The notes under the pieces: model-generated
What the model was told of the DNA's origin: nothing
The model's input: only the letters and a program-made list of their open reading frames with translations
Databases searched by the model: none
Program-made: the position numbers and the translations under genes
Shown: piece after piece, positions 1 to 9,536 of the stretch
Numbering within the stretch: position 1 is the first letter of the stretch
Layout: each line of letters opens with the position of its first letter
Assembly (NCBI GenBank): GCA_032334055.1
Contig: JAUOZS010000001.1
Span: 62,001-126,000 of the forward strand
Reading direction: 5' to 3'
Source of the DNA: Selenomonadales bacterium 4137-cl
GTDB taxonomy: Bacteria > Bacillota > Negativicutes > Sporomusales > UBA7701
Length of the DNA stretch: 64,000 bases

Positions 1-1
1 G

Positions 2-1234
2 GTTGGCCTGGTGCTGGTCGGACTGCGAGGCGAAATTTCTGGCGTTATGTCGTTGCTTTTAGGCAACTCCTTGGTAATGACCGGCCAGGCGATGGAATCG
101 ATGGCCTGGGTTTCGTTGAAGAACACGATGACCAGGAAATGGTGGCTATTCTACGGGCTTTCCCTGGCGGTAATTATGGCCTGCATATGGAATGTGCCGT
201 TCGCTTTAAGCCGGACGGTCAGGATGTCCGTGCCGATGGTGCTGCAGAGTGCGTTTCTTCTGATACCCGGACTGCAGCTCGCTTTTTCCCGAACGGGATC
301 GTCGCCGACGCAAAAGGTTATCGGCAGCCTGTATATAGTGGGTTTTTTGGCTGCGTTGTGGCGGCACCAGTATATCATGGGTTTGGATAGATACCGTCTT
401 TTTATGACCGATCTTCCGCATAGCGCCTTTTTTGTGGTTTTGATCTTTCTGCTGGTGGCCGGAAGCCAGGGATATATTTTGATCAAGAAGGAAGTTCTCA
501 ATAAAGAGCTTGAAGAAAGCAACCGAAATTTGCAGCGGGAAAAAGAGGCGGCGGCTTTCTATGAAGCCGAGCTCAGGAAGCACCAGGTGGAACGAGCGGA
601 ATTAAAGGCGCTGCAGGCGCAAATCAAACCGCATTTCCTGCAGAATACGCTCGGGGCAATCGGACATTTCTGCCGGGTGGACTCTGCGAAAGCCCAGCAA
701 TTATTGCGCGATCTGGCGGCCTATCTGCGCGGCACCTTTGAGCTGACGGCGGATTGTGTACCGCTGGCGGAGGAAATGAAGGTTGTCCGGGCCTACCTGG
801 ATATCGAGTCGGTTCGGTTAGGACCCCGCCTTGACGTCAGGTGCGAATTGGAAGGCGACCTGTCTGTCTGCATGATTCCTCCCTTTACCCTTCAGCCGCT
901 CGTGGAGAACGCCGTGCGTCATGGCATTGCACCCCGGCGGGAAGGCGGTGTCATCAGAATAAGCATCCGGGAGACAGACGACGGTTTTGTTGTAGCGGTG
1001 GAAGATGACGGGGTAGGTATGCCTGGCGATCTTCTGCACCATTTTAGCAGTGGCAGTTTCGAAACCAGGCGCGACGGATTGGGGCTCGGCTTGTTCAGCG
1101 TCGACCGACGTCTGAGGAGCATGTTCGGCGAAGGGCTGAAGGTGGTAGGAGCGGGCGGGCTGGGAACCCGTGTTTCCTTCTTTGTTCCCAGACGGGCTAA
1201 CTGCCGGATGGAGGGGACCGGATCGAATGCTTAA
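2..1234 (+). CDS. LytS-type sensor histidine kinase (5' end probably outside window)
   Basis: Membrane sensor kinase of the LytS/YehU class, which phosphorylates the LytTR regulator encoded next. The frame is open to the left edge; a GTG at 11 is the first possible start seen, so the N-terminus is probably cut. About four or five hydrophobic segments fill the first 160 residues. A charged coiled coil follows, then the His_kinase motif KPHFLQNTL (family norm is NPHFLFN; His about residue 208 from the GTG). The ATPase domain carries the N-box LVENAVRHG, the G1 box EDDGVGMPG and a later GLGLGLFSV. The gene overlaps the regulator by 8 bases, so the two are translationally coupled. The signal is unknown. 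Kinase identity is certain from the motifs; only the N-terminal extent is open. Confidence 0.9.
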   Translation, partial: VGLVLVGLRGEISGVMSLLLGNSLVMTGQAMESMAWVSLKNTMTRKWWLFYGLSLAVIMACIWNVPFALSRTVRMSVPMVLQSAFLLIPGLQLAFSRTGSSPTQKVIGSLYIVGFLAALWRHQYIMGLDRYRLFMTDLPHSAFFVVLIFLLVAGSQGYILIKKEVLNKELEESNRNLQREKEAAAFYEAELRKHQVERAELKALQAQIKPHFLQNTLGAIGHFCRVDSAKAQQLLRDLAAYLRGTFELTADCVPLAEEMKVVRAYLDIESVRLGPRLDVRCELEGDLSVCMIPPFTLQPLVENAVRHGIAPRREGGVIRISIRETDDGFVVAVEDDGVGMPGDLLHHFSSGSFETRRDGLGLGLFSVDRRLRSMFGEGLKVVGAGGLGTRVSFFVPRRANCRMEGTGSNA

Positions 1235-2009
1235 AGTGATGATTGTTGACGATGAAGCCTGGGCGTTGGAAGAGTTACAGGATATTTTGGGCGGCCACTG
1301 CACCGTCGCCGGCGCGTTTGACGATCCGGTCGAGGCTGTCGAAGGGGTGGCGAGGCTTGAGCCTGATGTGGTCTTCCTCGACATCGAGATGCCCGAAATG
1401 AACGGGTTTCAAGCGGCCGGGGAGATTTTGGCCCGCCGTCCCCAGACCGGGCTGGTCTTTGCCACCGCTTACAGCCAATACGCCGCGAAGGCCTTCGATC
1501 TGGAGGCTATCGATTACCTGTTGAAACCGTTCGATCCCGCCAGGGTGGTTCAGTCCCTGAAGCGGATTGAAAAACGCTTTGCCCTGGAAGGGCGGTACCA
1601 GTCCCGTGGTCTTTCGCTAGCAGTACACAGGGAACTGGGCGGTATGAAGCTATCGCAGGTGTGGTTGTCAGACAACGGACTGTTAAGGATGATTCCGGTC
1701 GCCAGTATCGATGCCTGTTTTGTCAGAAAAGCCGACCGCCACGCTACCGTCATCGCCAGTGGAGCGGCTTACCGCAGCAGTTATGGGCTGCAGGAGTTTA
1801 TGGCTCAATGCGATGCGAAGCTGATTCGTTGTCATCGCAGTTGCTATGTCCGTCCCGCCAGCGTGTGTTCGTTGAAGACGGGGAAAGATCGGACGCTGTG
1901 GCTGCGGCTTTGTGATTGGCCGGAGGAACTGCCGGTCAGCCGCCAGTATCGGGATGATATTTTCAATGAACTGGACATGAAAAAAGTCCGGGATAGAGGT
2001 TCGACTTAG
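1227..2009 (+). CDS. LytTR-family response regulator
   Basis: DNA-binding response regulator of the LytT/AgrA type, 260 residues. The receiver domain (1-120) shows the acidic pair in IVDDE, the phospho-acceptor Asp52 in FLDIEMPEMNG and the conserved Lys in YLLKPFD. A LytTR DNA-binding domain (about 150-255) carries the RCHRSCYVRP motif. The start ATG at 1227 follows GGAGGGG and overlaps the end of the kinase gene; an in-frame start further upstream (1170) would add 19 residues before the receiver fold and has no reason to be used. It probably acts with the upstream kinase. The next gene, a heptosyltransferase, is a plausible target, but no operator was identified. Confidence 0.92.
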   Translation: MLKVMIVDDEAWALEELQDILGGHCTVAGAFDDPVEAVEGVARLEPDVVFLDIEMPEMNGFQAAGEILARRPQTGLVFATAYSQYAAKAFDLEAIDYLLKPFDPARVVQSLKRIEKRFALEGRYQSRGLSLAVHRELGGMKLSQVWLSDNGLLRMIPVASIDACFVRKADRHATVIASGAAYRSSYGLQEFMAQCDAKLIRCHRSCYVRPASVCSLKTGKDRTLWLRLCDWPEELPVSRQYRDDIFNELDMKKVRDRGST

Positions 2010-2054
2010 TGCGGTTAATTGGCAAATCACGACAAAAAAACGGGAACTCGCGCA

Positions 2055-2083
2055 AACATGGTGGTGTGAACCACCATGTTTTT
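2055..2083 (+). terminator. Rho-independent terminator after the LytS/LytTR pair
   Basis: Perfect 10-bp stem (2055-2064 with 2071-2080), six-base loop, then a short T run. It separates the two-component pair from the heptosyltransferase gene. Confidence 0.8.
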
Positions 2084-2188
2084 GTATTCTAAAACATGAT
2101 ATTAAATGTCGCAGTTTAGCGAAAAGAACAAGCGGATGGTTCTGTAGGCTGCTGGGCAAAGTCAGAAGGGTATGGGGAAGGAGTAGGT

Positions 2189-3487
2189 ATGAGCGGCACC
2201 CGGATTGTTGACCAGGAAAACGTAAACCAGGCGGCGACGCAAAACCCGGAGCGGACCCGAACCGAGGTCCGGGGCGGGCCGGCTGGCGACCAACCGGGGA
2301 GGAAGCCCTACTTTGTCATCGACCCCGGCCCGCTGACCTGCAAGACGGATATCGCGGGCCTGGAATTCGACTTCAATTACGGCCTGCGGATTAAGGTTCC
2401 CGAAGGCGACTGGCGAGTCAGGTTTACTGATCGCGACGCCGGCGTCACACTGTATGACGCCAGGGCCTCGAACGCCTTCGTCACCAGCGCCAAGAAATAC
2501 TACGTCAACTTCGGCCTGGAAATCTACCGTGCGGACAAGCTGATTTTCAGCCACGACTTCAGCCTGAAGGGCAAAAAGGTCCTCGTCAAATTCCCGGTGG
2601 GCACCCTTGGCGATGTCATCGCCTGGTTCCCCTACGCCCAGGTTTTTAAGCACACCCACGATTGCCTGGTTTACGTCGCCATGGATAAAAATCTGACCGA
2701 CATATTCGTCCCCGCCTACCCGGAACTGATTTTCGTCGGCCCGGATGAGCGGCCGGAAGGGCTGTACGCAACCTACTACATGGGCATCTTCTTCCCCTGC
2801 GACGATCGCGTCCACCAGCCGGTGGACTTTCGGATCACCGGCTTGCAGAAGACTATCCCCCACCTGCTTGGCCTGGAACCGGTGGAGGTGAGGCCGATCG
2901 CCGCACCCCGTAATCTGGAGCGGGTCATCGCGGAGCCCTATGTCTGCATCGCCAGCCAATCGACCACCCAAGCCAAGTATTGGAACAACCCCACCGGCTT
3001 GCTGAACACGATAAAGCACCTGAAGGACAAAGGTTACCGGGTGCTGTGTATCGACCGGGAAATCTGCCACGGGGCAGGCAGCCGCTGGAACACCATCCCC
3101 TACGGGGCGGAGGACTTCACCGGCAACCGGCCGCTGCAGGAAAGGGTCGACCTCCTGTACCACGCCGACTTCTTCGTCGGCCTGTCCAGCGGCCTGTCAT
3201 GGCTGGCGTGGGCAGTGGGCAAGCCAGTCGTTCTCATCAGCGGCTTCACGCTGCCTTTGAACGAGTTTTACACCCCTTACCGGGTGATCAATTACCATGC
3301 GTGCAACGGCTGCTGGAACGACGGGGCGATCGAGTTCGTCCACGACGACTTCGAGTGGTGCCCGCGCCACAAGCACACCGACCGCCAGTACGAGTGCACC
3401 CGCCTGATAACCGCCGACAAGGTCTGCCGGGTTATCGACCAGCTGATGGCTGACCACGGATTCGACCCTAAACCGGGGAGGGAGTAG
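2189..3487 (+). CDS. Autotransporter O-heptosyltransferase (BAHT/TibC family), copy 1
   Basis: Cytoplasmic glycosyltransferase of the bacterial autotransporter heptosyltransferase family (TibC/AAH), which transfers heptose from an ADP-heptose donor to Ser residues of AIDA-type repeats before export. The 432-residue protein has the family's N-terminal region (about 35-130) and a GT9-like C-terminal half with the substrate-binding stretch FFVGLSSGLSWLAW. A cysteine cluster CNGC (372, 375) followed by Cys391 in EWCPRHKHTD and Cys403 matches the four-cysteine iron site known from TibC. The ATG at 2189 follows GGGGAAGGAG. It stops 2 bases before the autotransporter start, so enzyme and substrate are coupled. 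A close copy lies at 10703-12025. Specificity for this partner is inferred from adjacency. Confidence 0.93.
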   Translation: MSGTRIVDQENVNQAATQNPERTRTEVRGGPAGDQPGRKPYFVIDPGPLTCKTDIAGLEFDFNYGLRIKVPEGDWRVRFTDRDAGVTLYDARASNAFVTSAKKYYVNFGLEIYRADKLIFSHDFSLKGKKVLVKFPVGTLGDVIAWFPYAQVFKHTHDCLVYVAMDKNLTDIFVPAYPELIFVGPDERPEGLYATYYMGIFFPCDDRVHQPVDFRITGLQKTIPHLLGLEPVEVRPIAAPRNLERVIAEPYVCIASQSTTQAKYWNNPTGLLNTIKHLKDKGYRVLCIDREICHGAGSRWNTIPYGAEDFTGNRPLQERVDLLYHADFFVGLSSGLSWLAWAVGKPVVLISGFTLPLNEFYTPYRVINYHACNGCWNDGAIEFVHDDFEWCPRHKHTDRQYECTRLITADKVCRVIDQLMADHGFDPKPGRE

Positions 3488-3489
3488 CC

Positions 3490-6400
3490 GTGAAGAGAAC
3501 GAGAGGAACAAGGCTGAGCCGCCGGCAGAAGCTGTCCATCCTAATGGCTTGCGTCAACAGCTTTAACAGTGCCGCTCCGCTGGCCCCGCCCCTGGCGGCG
3601 GCTGTGGCGGAGATCCCTGTGCCCCGGCGGGAGACGGTGGCTGCGTTTTTGGCCACCAGTTTCAACCGCGGCGGTCAGGTGCTGGACAGCTTGCTGTTTA
3701 CCACGGCGTACGCCGCGTTCACGCCGGTGGTGAACGACGGGGACAACGTGAGCGGGGAAACGGTTGCCAGCGGTACGCAGGTGGTTTCGGGCGGTACGGC
3801 GACGCTGACGACGGTGAGCAATGGCGGCACGCAGACGGTGTCGGGCGGCACGGTGGCGTCGACCACGATCGCCGGCAGCGGCTACACCTCCGCGTATCAG
3901 GTTGTTTACGGCGGAACGGTGACGTCGACGACGCTTAACAGCCGCGGAGTGCAGCGGGTGGCGGGCGGGTCGGTGACGTCGACGACGGTCAACTATTACG
4001 CCACGCAGTCGGTGGGGAGCGGGGGGACGGCGACGTTGACGACAGTCAACAGCGGCGGTCTCCTGAGGATCGATGCCGGCGGCAGCGTAACCGGGGCAAC
4101 CCTGGAGGCGGGTTATTGGCTATGGACCGACACCAGCGCCACACTCAGCGGGACGGATGACCAGGGCCGCGCCGTGACCATCATCGGCGGCACCGCCACC
4201 AACGTCTCACTGAACGATGTCGCCAGCCTATACGTGTTGTCCGGCCATCAGGCGAACTCGACGACCGTCAAAGGTTTGGGAATGATGTATGTGGCGGACG
4301 GTGGTGCGGCGAGCGCGACGACACTGAACGGCGGGGTTCAGTATGTGGATGCGGACGGCACCGTGACCGCGACAACGATCAACAGCGGCGGCAGGCAGGA
4401 ACTGTGGGGCGGCACGGCGACGCTGACGACCGTGAACAGCCTCGGCGCGCAGACGGTGTCTGCCGGCGCGACGGCGTCGCTGACGACGGTTTACCGCGGC
4501 GGAACCCAGGTTGTATCGGACGGCGCGGCGTACCTGACGACGGTGGAGAGCGGCGGGCTGCAGTTGATGGACGGCGGCAGAGTGACGTCGACGACGGTGA
4601 ACAGCGGCGGCAAGCAGTACATTTACGGCGGCACGGCTACGGGAACGACGGTGAGCAGCGGCGGAACGCAGTCGGTTCTGGGCGGGTCCGCCCAGGCCAT
4701 AGATACGACGCTTGCCGGCGGTACTCAGGATGTGTATGGCAGCGCGACGAGCACGTATATAGGCGCCGGCGGCCTCCAGAAGGTGTCGGGCACCGTTTCG
4801 AGCACGACGGTGTACGCCGCGGGCGTACAAAATCTGTCCAGCGTCGGCAAGGCGTTCGTGACGTTCGTGTCGTCCGGCGGCACGCAGAACGTGTCCAGCG
4901 GCGGTACGGCGACCACCACGAGTGTGGGCGACGGCGGCGTGCAGAACGTGTCCGGCGGCGGCCGGGCTTCGGCAACGGTGGTGTCGTCCGGCGGCACGCA
5001 GAGCATTTCCGGCGGCGGCCGGGCGGCAGGCACGACGGTGATGGGCGGCGGCGTACTGGCGATCGCGGCCGGGGGGAGCGCCACGGGGGCGACTCTGTCG
5101 GCGGGCTATGTCCTGCAGGCCGACACCAGCGCCATCCTGACTGCCGGCAGCGCAAGAATTTCGGGCGGTACCGCCACCAGCATTACGCTCAATAGCGGCG
5201 GCTGGCTCAACGTGCTAACCGGGCAGCGGGCCAATTCGACGACGGTGAATGCCGGCGGCACGCAGACTGTGCTGGGGATCGCGTCCGTGACGACGGTGAA
5301 CGACGGCGGCACGCAGGTCGTGTCGGGCGGTACGGCGAGTTTGACGGCGGTCAGCGGCGGTATCCAGATCGTGAGCGGCGGGACGGCGGTTGCGACGACG
5401 GTCGGCATGGGCTGGCAGGTGGTGCGGGGCGGGACGGCGAGCGCGACGACGGTGGGCGCCGGCGGCCGGCAGGTGGTGTCGGGCGGGGCGGCAAGAGCGA
5501 TAACGGTCAGCTCCGGCGGCGTCCAGATCGTGAGCGCCGGCGTGGCGGACGCGACAACGGTCAGCTCCGGCGGGGCTCTGGTGGTTGCGGCCGGCGCCAG
5601 CGTCACCGGCGCTACCCTTTACGACGGTTATGTGCTGCAGGCCAACACGAGCGCCAGCCTCGCCGCGGGCAGCGTGACGATCACGGGCGGCACCGCTACG
5701 GGCGTCACGCTGAACAGCGGTGGTTCGCTGATTATACTTAACGGTCAGCGGGCGAGTTCCACGACGGTGATCGCAGGCGGCATCCAGACGATATATGGCG
5801 GCGGTATGGCATCCGGCACTGTCATAAATTCCGGCGGCCTAGAAGAGGTTTACACCGGAGGCAGCGCCGTCGGTACCACCATCGCCGGCGGGACTCAGGA
5901 GGTGTACGGCGTCGTAGCGGGCACCATCATCACCAGCGACGGCACCCAAAACATTTACAGCGGCGGCACGGCTACTGATACCACCATTTATGCCTGCGTT
6001 CAGAACGTCTCTTCCGGCGCCGCAGCCTTAGGTACGGTGATAAATTCCGGCGGCACCCAGAATGTGTTGTCCAGCGGCACCGCAACATCCACCACCGTGT
6101 ATTCAGGCGGCCTTCAGTATGTGGCGAGCGGTGGCACGGCCGCTGACACCACGGTGAGCGGCGGAACGATGAATATCGCGGCCGGCGCGGTGGTCTGCGG
6201 CACCACGAGTCTGCGCCGCGGCGTCGTCGCTCTCATCGGTGACGGCAGCTACGCCATCACCGCGCTCGCGGCTAATGGCGGTACGGTTAAACTTGCCGCC
6301 GGCACCAATGTCGGCCGCAACCTCACGATAGACAACCTATCCGGATCGGCTAGATTTGCCATCAACACCGACCTGGCCGCCAGTACGGCTGATAAGATCA

Positions 6401-7551
6401 CCATAGGCTCAGCCACCGGCGGGACGGCCAACACGGTGCAGGTGGCTTACGACCCTGCCTTTCTCACGGGCGTCGTCGCCACCGGGTCGGCCACCTTTGC
6501 GACGGTGTCGGGCGGCAACACCAGCTTTACGGCGGAGGCCAGCGAATACGGCGCTTATACTTATACCCCGCTGATCGCTTCGGCCAGCTCGGGCACTACC
6601 ACCACCTGGGCAATCACCGCTCTGACGACGGGCGGCGAAAGCGAGACGGTGCGCACGGCGGGCGACGCCGCCGCCTGCGGCATGCTGCTGTGGCGGACGG
6701 AAAACAACAACCTGGCGAAGCGCATGGGCGAACTAAGAAGCGCTCAAGGCGAAGCCGGCACGTGGCTCAGGAGTTACCGGGGGGCGCAGGAGGTCGCCGG
6801 CGGCGGGGGGAGAACGGCTAGGCAGCAGTACACCGCTCTCCAGGGAGGCTGGGACCGGAGGATAAGCCAGGGTACCGGGGTGGTGTTCATCGGTTACGCC
6901 GCCGGGTACATGGAAGGCAGTAGCGCCTACAGCCGGGGCCGCGGCGACACAAGCGGCTTTTCGGCGGGGCTGTATCGCAGCTGGCTGGGCGAGGATGGCC
7001 ACTATCTTGACTTCATCGCCAAGGTGGGCAGGCTCAAGAATAACTACGCCAGCTACCTAAACGACGCGGGCGGCACCAGGGTCGAAGGCGACTATGCAAG
7101 CTGGGGGACCAGTATTTCGGCCGAATACGGCTTCCGCGAACAGTTTAAGAGCGGCTGGTATCTGGAGCCACAGGCAGAGCTGACTTTTAGCCGGATAAAC
7201 GGCGCCGGCTACACGGCCAGCGACGGGACGAGCGTCAGGAACGACGCCATCGACTCGTTCGTCGGTCGGATCGGCCTGGCGGCGGGGCGGAGCGTGGGTG
7301 CGGCCAACTACTACGCCAAGGTGTCGGTGGCGAGAGAGTTTTCCGCCAAGGGCGGGATAAAGGCCGCCAGCGGTGGCCTGCCGCCTGTCTATCTAGGCCG
7401 GGACCTAAAGGAAAACTGGCTGGAAGTCGCTCTGGGGCTGACGGGTAAGCTGGGTAAGAAGGCCGACGGATACTTCGAGGTCAGTCGCACGACGGGCGAT
7501 AAGGCCAGAACCCCTTGGCAGCTCAACTTGGGAGCCAGGTGGAACTTCTAG
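3490..7551 (+). CDS. AIDA-type autotransporter adhesin (strand-loop-strand repeats), copy 1
   Basis: Type Va secreted surface protein, 1353 residues. It starts with GTG at 3490, 2 bases after the heptosyltransferase stop and behind GGGAGGGAG. A basic start (KRTRGTRLSRRQK) leads into a hydrophobic stretch (17-40); a signal-peptidase-like TAYA|A lies near residue 74. The passenger (about 75-1045) is built of AIDA repeats of about 19 residues, consensus GGTQ-V-SGGTA-S-TTV-S, rich in Ser/Thr acceptors for the adjacent heptosyltransferase. A helical linker (WRTENNN, about 1067) precedes an autotransporter beta-barrel (about 1080-1353) ending in WNF, the expected C-terminal Phe signature. It probably acts in adhesion or autoaggregation; receptor unknown. 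A longer paralogue lies at 12022-19545. Confidence 0.93.
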   Translation: MKRTRGTRLSRRQKLSILMACVNSFNSAAPLAPPLAAAVAEIPVPRRETVAAFLATSFNRGGQVLDSLLFTTAYAAFTPVVNDGDNVSGETVASGTQVVSGGTATLTTVSNGGTQTVSGGTVASTTIAGSGYTSAYQVVYGGTVTSTTLNSRGVQRVAGGSVTSTTVNYYATQSVGSGGTATLTTVNSGGLLRIDAGGSVTGATLEAGYWLWTDTSATLSGTDDQGRAVTIIGGTATNVSLNDVASLYVLSGHQANSTTVKGLGMMYVADGGAASATTLNGGVQYVDADGTVTATTINSGGRQELWGGTATLTTVNSLGAQTVSAGATASLTTVYRGGTQVVSDGAAYLTTVESGGLQLMDGGRVTSTTVNSGGKQYIYGGTATGTTVSSGGTQSVLGGSAQAIDTTLAGGTQDVYGSATSTYIGAGGLQKVSGTVSSTTVYAAGVQNLSSVGKAFVTFVSSGGTQNVSSGGTATTTSVGDGGVQNVSGGGRASATVVSSGGTQSISGGGRAAGTTVMGGGVLAIAAGGSATGATLSAGYVLQADTSAILTAGSARISGGTATSITLNSGGWLNVLTGQRANSTTVNAGGTQTVLGIASVTTVNDGGTQVVSGGTASLTAVSGGIQIVSGGTAVATTVGMGWQVVRGGTASATTVGAGGRQVVSGGAARAITVSSGGVQIVSAGVADATTVSSGGALVVAAGASVTGATLYDGYVLQANTSASLAAGSVTITGGTATGVTLNSGGSLIILNGQRASSTTVIAGGIQTIYGGGMASGTVINSGGLEEVYTGGSAVGTTIAGGTQEVYGVVAGTIITSDGTQNIYSGGTATDTTIYACVQNVSSGAAALGTVINSGGTQNVLSSGTATSTTVYSGGLQYVASGGTAADTTVSGGTMNIAAGAVVCGTTSLRRGVVALIGDGSYAITALAANGGTVKLAAGTNVGRNLTIDNLSGSARFAINTDLAASTADKITIGSATGGTANTVQVAYDPAFLTGVVATGSATFATVSGGNTSFTAEASEYGAYTYTPLIASASSGTTTTWAITALTTGGESETVRTAGDAAACGMLLWRTENNNLAKRMGELRSAQGEAGTWLRSYRGAQEVAGGGGRTARQQYTALQGGWDRRISQGTGVVFIGYAAGYMEGSSAYSRGRGDTSGFSAGLYRSWLGEDGHYLDFIAKVGRLKNNYASYLNDAGGTRVEGDYASWGTSISAEYGFREQFKSGWYLEPQAELTFSRINGAGYTASDGTSVRNDAIDSFVGRIGLAAGRSVGAANYYAKVSVAREFSAKGGIKAASGGLPPVYLGRDLKENWLEVALGLTGKLGKKADGYFEVSRTTGDKARTPWQLNLGARWNF

Positions 7552-7577
7552 ACGATGATTAAAATGAGGGGGCAGAT

Positions 7578-7649
7578 ATGCGACAGGAAATCTTCGCCGA
7601 CGGCATCAGTGCCAGCACCGTCACTGGGCATCTGAGTTTCTTGGCGTAA
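7578..7649 (+). CDS. Possible micro-ORF downstream of autotransporter 1 (23 aa)
   Basis: A 23-codon frame (ATG 7578, TAA 7647) beginning MRQEIFADGI, 26 bases after the autotransporter stop and 5 bases after a good GAGGGGG ribosome site. The same opening (MRQEIFA-GGI, with nearly identical DNA) recurs 15 bases after the second autotransporter, at 19561. Two copies in the same place argue against chance, but they diverge after residue 10 and either could be the truncated relic of a longer gene. Function unknown. Confidence 0.4.
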   Translation: MRQEIFADGISASTVTGHLSFLA

Positions 7650-7771
7650 GGACGGATGTGGGTCTATGGATAAACACCAAAGAGTCAGTTAGATAAAAGA
7701 GAGCTTCCTGTACCGCGTGGCAAGCAAAGAGAATTTTGAAGGACTATAAACCTTTTTGTAGAAAAAAACAA

Positions 7772-7789
7772 TGAAACGAGAACGTTTCA
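7772..7789. promoter_or_regulatory. Inverted repeat upstream of the NarL-type kinase gene
   Basis: Perfect 7-bp arms TGAAACG (7772-7778) and CGTTTCA (7783-7789) around a 4-base spacer, 55 bases before the kinase start. The size and position suit a dimeric regulator's operator. The regulator is not identified; the linked NarL-type protein is one candidate. Confidence 0.4.
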
Positions 7790-7844
7790 CTTGGGGGTAG
7801 ATTAGCGCCCGCCTGCATTTTTAGGGGAGAAGATACGGCAAACG

Positions 7845-9536
7845 ATGTCGCCTGTAACTGTTTTTGCGCCAGTTGATAATATATTGGCATACCTACTGAT
7901 AGCCGCCGTGTTCGAGGCATTAGCGGTCTATCTTTTTCAGTTCCGCAAAATTCCCGGCGCCATGATGCTGGTGTTCTGCCAGATATGCAAGGGCATTTGG
8001 ATCGCGGCCAGGGCTTTTTGCAGTATGAGCCCGGACCTGCCGACGAAGCTCTTATGGGCGAGATTCGCGGAATGGGCGCCGCTGCTGCTGATTTATTTCT
8101 GGTTCGAGTTCATCCTGGAGGTCAGTCAGCAGAAAGGCCGGCTGACAACAGCGCTTAAGTACGCCGTCAGGGGAATAACCGCCGCCCTGGTGGCGATTAT
8201 CGGGTTCGACAGCTCGCTGGGCTGGTATTACGGGCCGGTGTCGCTGACGGGAAATGTTCTGACAATCGCGTTTGGACCGGCGGCTTGGGTGACGATGGTC
8301 TTTTGCTACGCCCTTAATGTCGTGTGCATTTTGATTTCGTTGGGCTGGATCTACCGCACCAAGGGGCTAAGACGGCAGCAGGCGATCGCGCTGTCGGTGA
8401 CGCCGGTATTCAATTTTGTCGGCAGTATGGTAGGCTACGCTTCAAATTTCCAGGCGGTGCCGCCCCAGGTTATTGGACTGCTGCTGTCGGCGATCTATGT
8501 GACCTGGGTGTTTTACCGGTGGCGGGTATATAGCATTCTGCCGCTGGCCCAGGATGCGGTGACCAAGAGCATGATCGACGGCCTGATGGTAGTGGACGAA
8601 AAAGGGTACATAGTAGATATGAATCCGGCGGCGCAGGCGATTTTAGCCGGTCTGCCGGCGGCGGTGGGCGGCAAGTTTGTGTACGTCGCTGAGGCTTGGC
8701 CGGCGCTGGCCGAGGCAGTAGCCGTCCCCGATGGCGGCGAGGCGTCCCGCGGGCAGGATGAGAGCCGGTTTTACCATATCAGCACGATCCCGTTGGCGAC
8801 GCCGCAGGGTGACCCGCTAGGCAGGACGCTGGTTTTTAAGGATATAACCCAGCGGAAGCGGGACCAGCAAAGGCTGCTGGAAAGCGAGAAGGCGCTGGCT
8901 ATCCTAACGGAACGGGAACGGCTGGGGCGGGAATTGCACGATGCTCAGGGCCAGTTTCCCGCCTATGTTAAAACCCATACGCAGGCGGTCAGACTTTTGC
9001 TGCAAAAAGGGCGGGACGAAGAGGCCGACAGGCACCTGTCGCGTTTGGCTGACGCCGCCGATGAGGCCTTCGCCGACGTGCGCGAATCGATTGCCAGTCT
9101 GAAGACTGCCAGCGGAGAATGGGATTTCTTCAAAAACCTGGCGGTGTGGCTTAGCCGGTTCGAGAAAAGCTCGGGTATTGCGACCGAATACAGCGGGCCG
9201 GAGTCCCGGCCAGCCAAGTGGATTGCACCGGCGGCCGAGGTGCAGCTGCTGAGGATTGTCCAGGAGGTGATGGTCAACACCAGGAAGCACTCCGGCGCCG
9301 GGAGGGCCGAAGTGGTTATTTCGACCAGTGATGAGAGACTGACGTTGACAATCGCCGATAACGGTCAGGGCTTTGACACCGGGCAAAGCAAAAATGGCGG
9401 GTATGGCCTCAGGATTATCGGCGAAAGAGCGGCGGAAATCGGCGGCAGTCTTGAGATACGGTCGGCTACCGGCCAGGGAACGACGGTGACTGTCGTCGTT
9501 CCGCTGTTCCGGGCGACGAGAAAGGCAGCGCAATGA
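7845..9536 (+). CDS. NarL-family sensor histidine kinase with N-terminal 7TM domain and PAS
   Basis: Membrane sensor kinase, 563 residues. About seven hydrophobic segments fill residues 10-225 (resembling the histidine-kinase 7TM sensory module). A PAS-like domain (about 230-345) follows, then a HisKA_3 dimerisation domain with the H-box GRELHDAQG (His365), and an ATPase domain (about 455-555) with the N-box VMVNTRKHSG and G-box IADNGQGFD. Its 3' end overlaps the next gene by ATGA, so it works with that response regulator. The start ATG at 7845 has only a distant GGGGAGAAG. The pair sits directly before the second heptosyltransferase-autotransporter unit, which is its most likely target. Signal unknown. 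Confidence 0.92.
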   Translation: MSPVTVFAPVDNILAYLLIAAVFEALAVYLFQFRKIPGAMMLVFCQICKGIWIAARAFCSMSPDLPTKLLWARFAEWAPLLLIYFWFEFILEVSQQKGRLTTALKYAVRGITAALVAIIGFDSSLGWYYGPVSLTGNVLTIAFGPAAWVTMVFCYALNVVCILISLGWIYRTKGLRRQQAIALSVTPVFNFVGSMVGYASNFQAVPPQVIGLLLSAIYVTWVFYRWRVYSILPLAQDAVTKSMIDGLMVVDEKGYIVDMNPAAQAILAGLPAAVGGKFVYVAEAWPALAEAVAVPDGGEASRGQDESRFYHISTIPLATPQGDPLGRTLVFKDITQRKRDQQRLLESEKALAILTERERLGRELHDAQGQFPAYVKTHTQAVRLLLQKGRDEEADRHLSRLADAADEAFADVRESIASLKTASGEWDFFKNLAVWLSRFEKSSGIATEYSGPESRPAKWIAPAAEVQLLRIVQEVMVNTRKHSGAGRAEVVISTSDERLTLTIADNGQGFDTGQSKNGGYGLRIIGERAAEIGGSLEIRSATGQGTTVTVVVPLFRATRKAAQ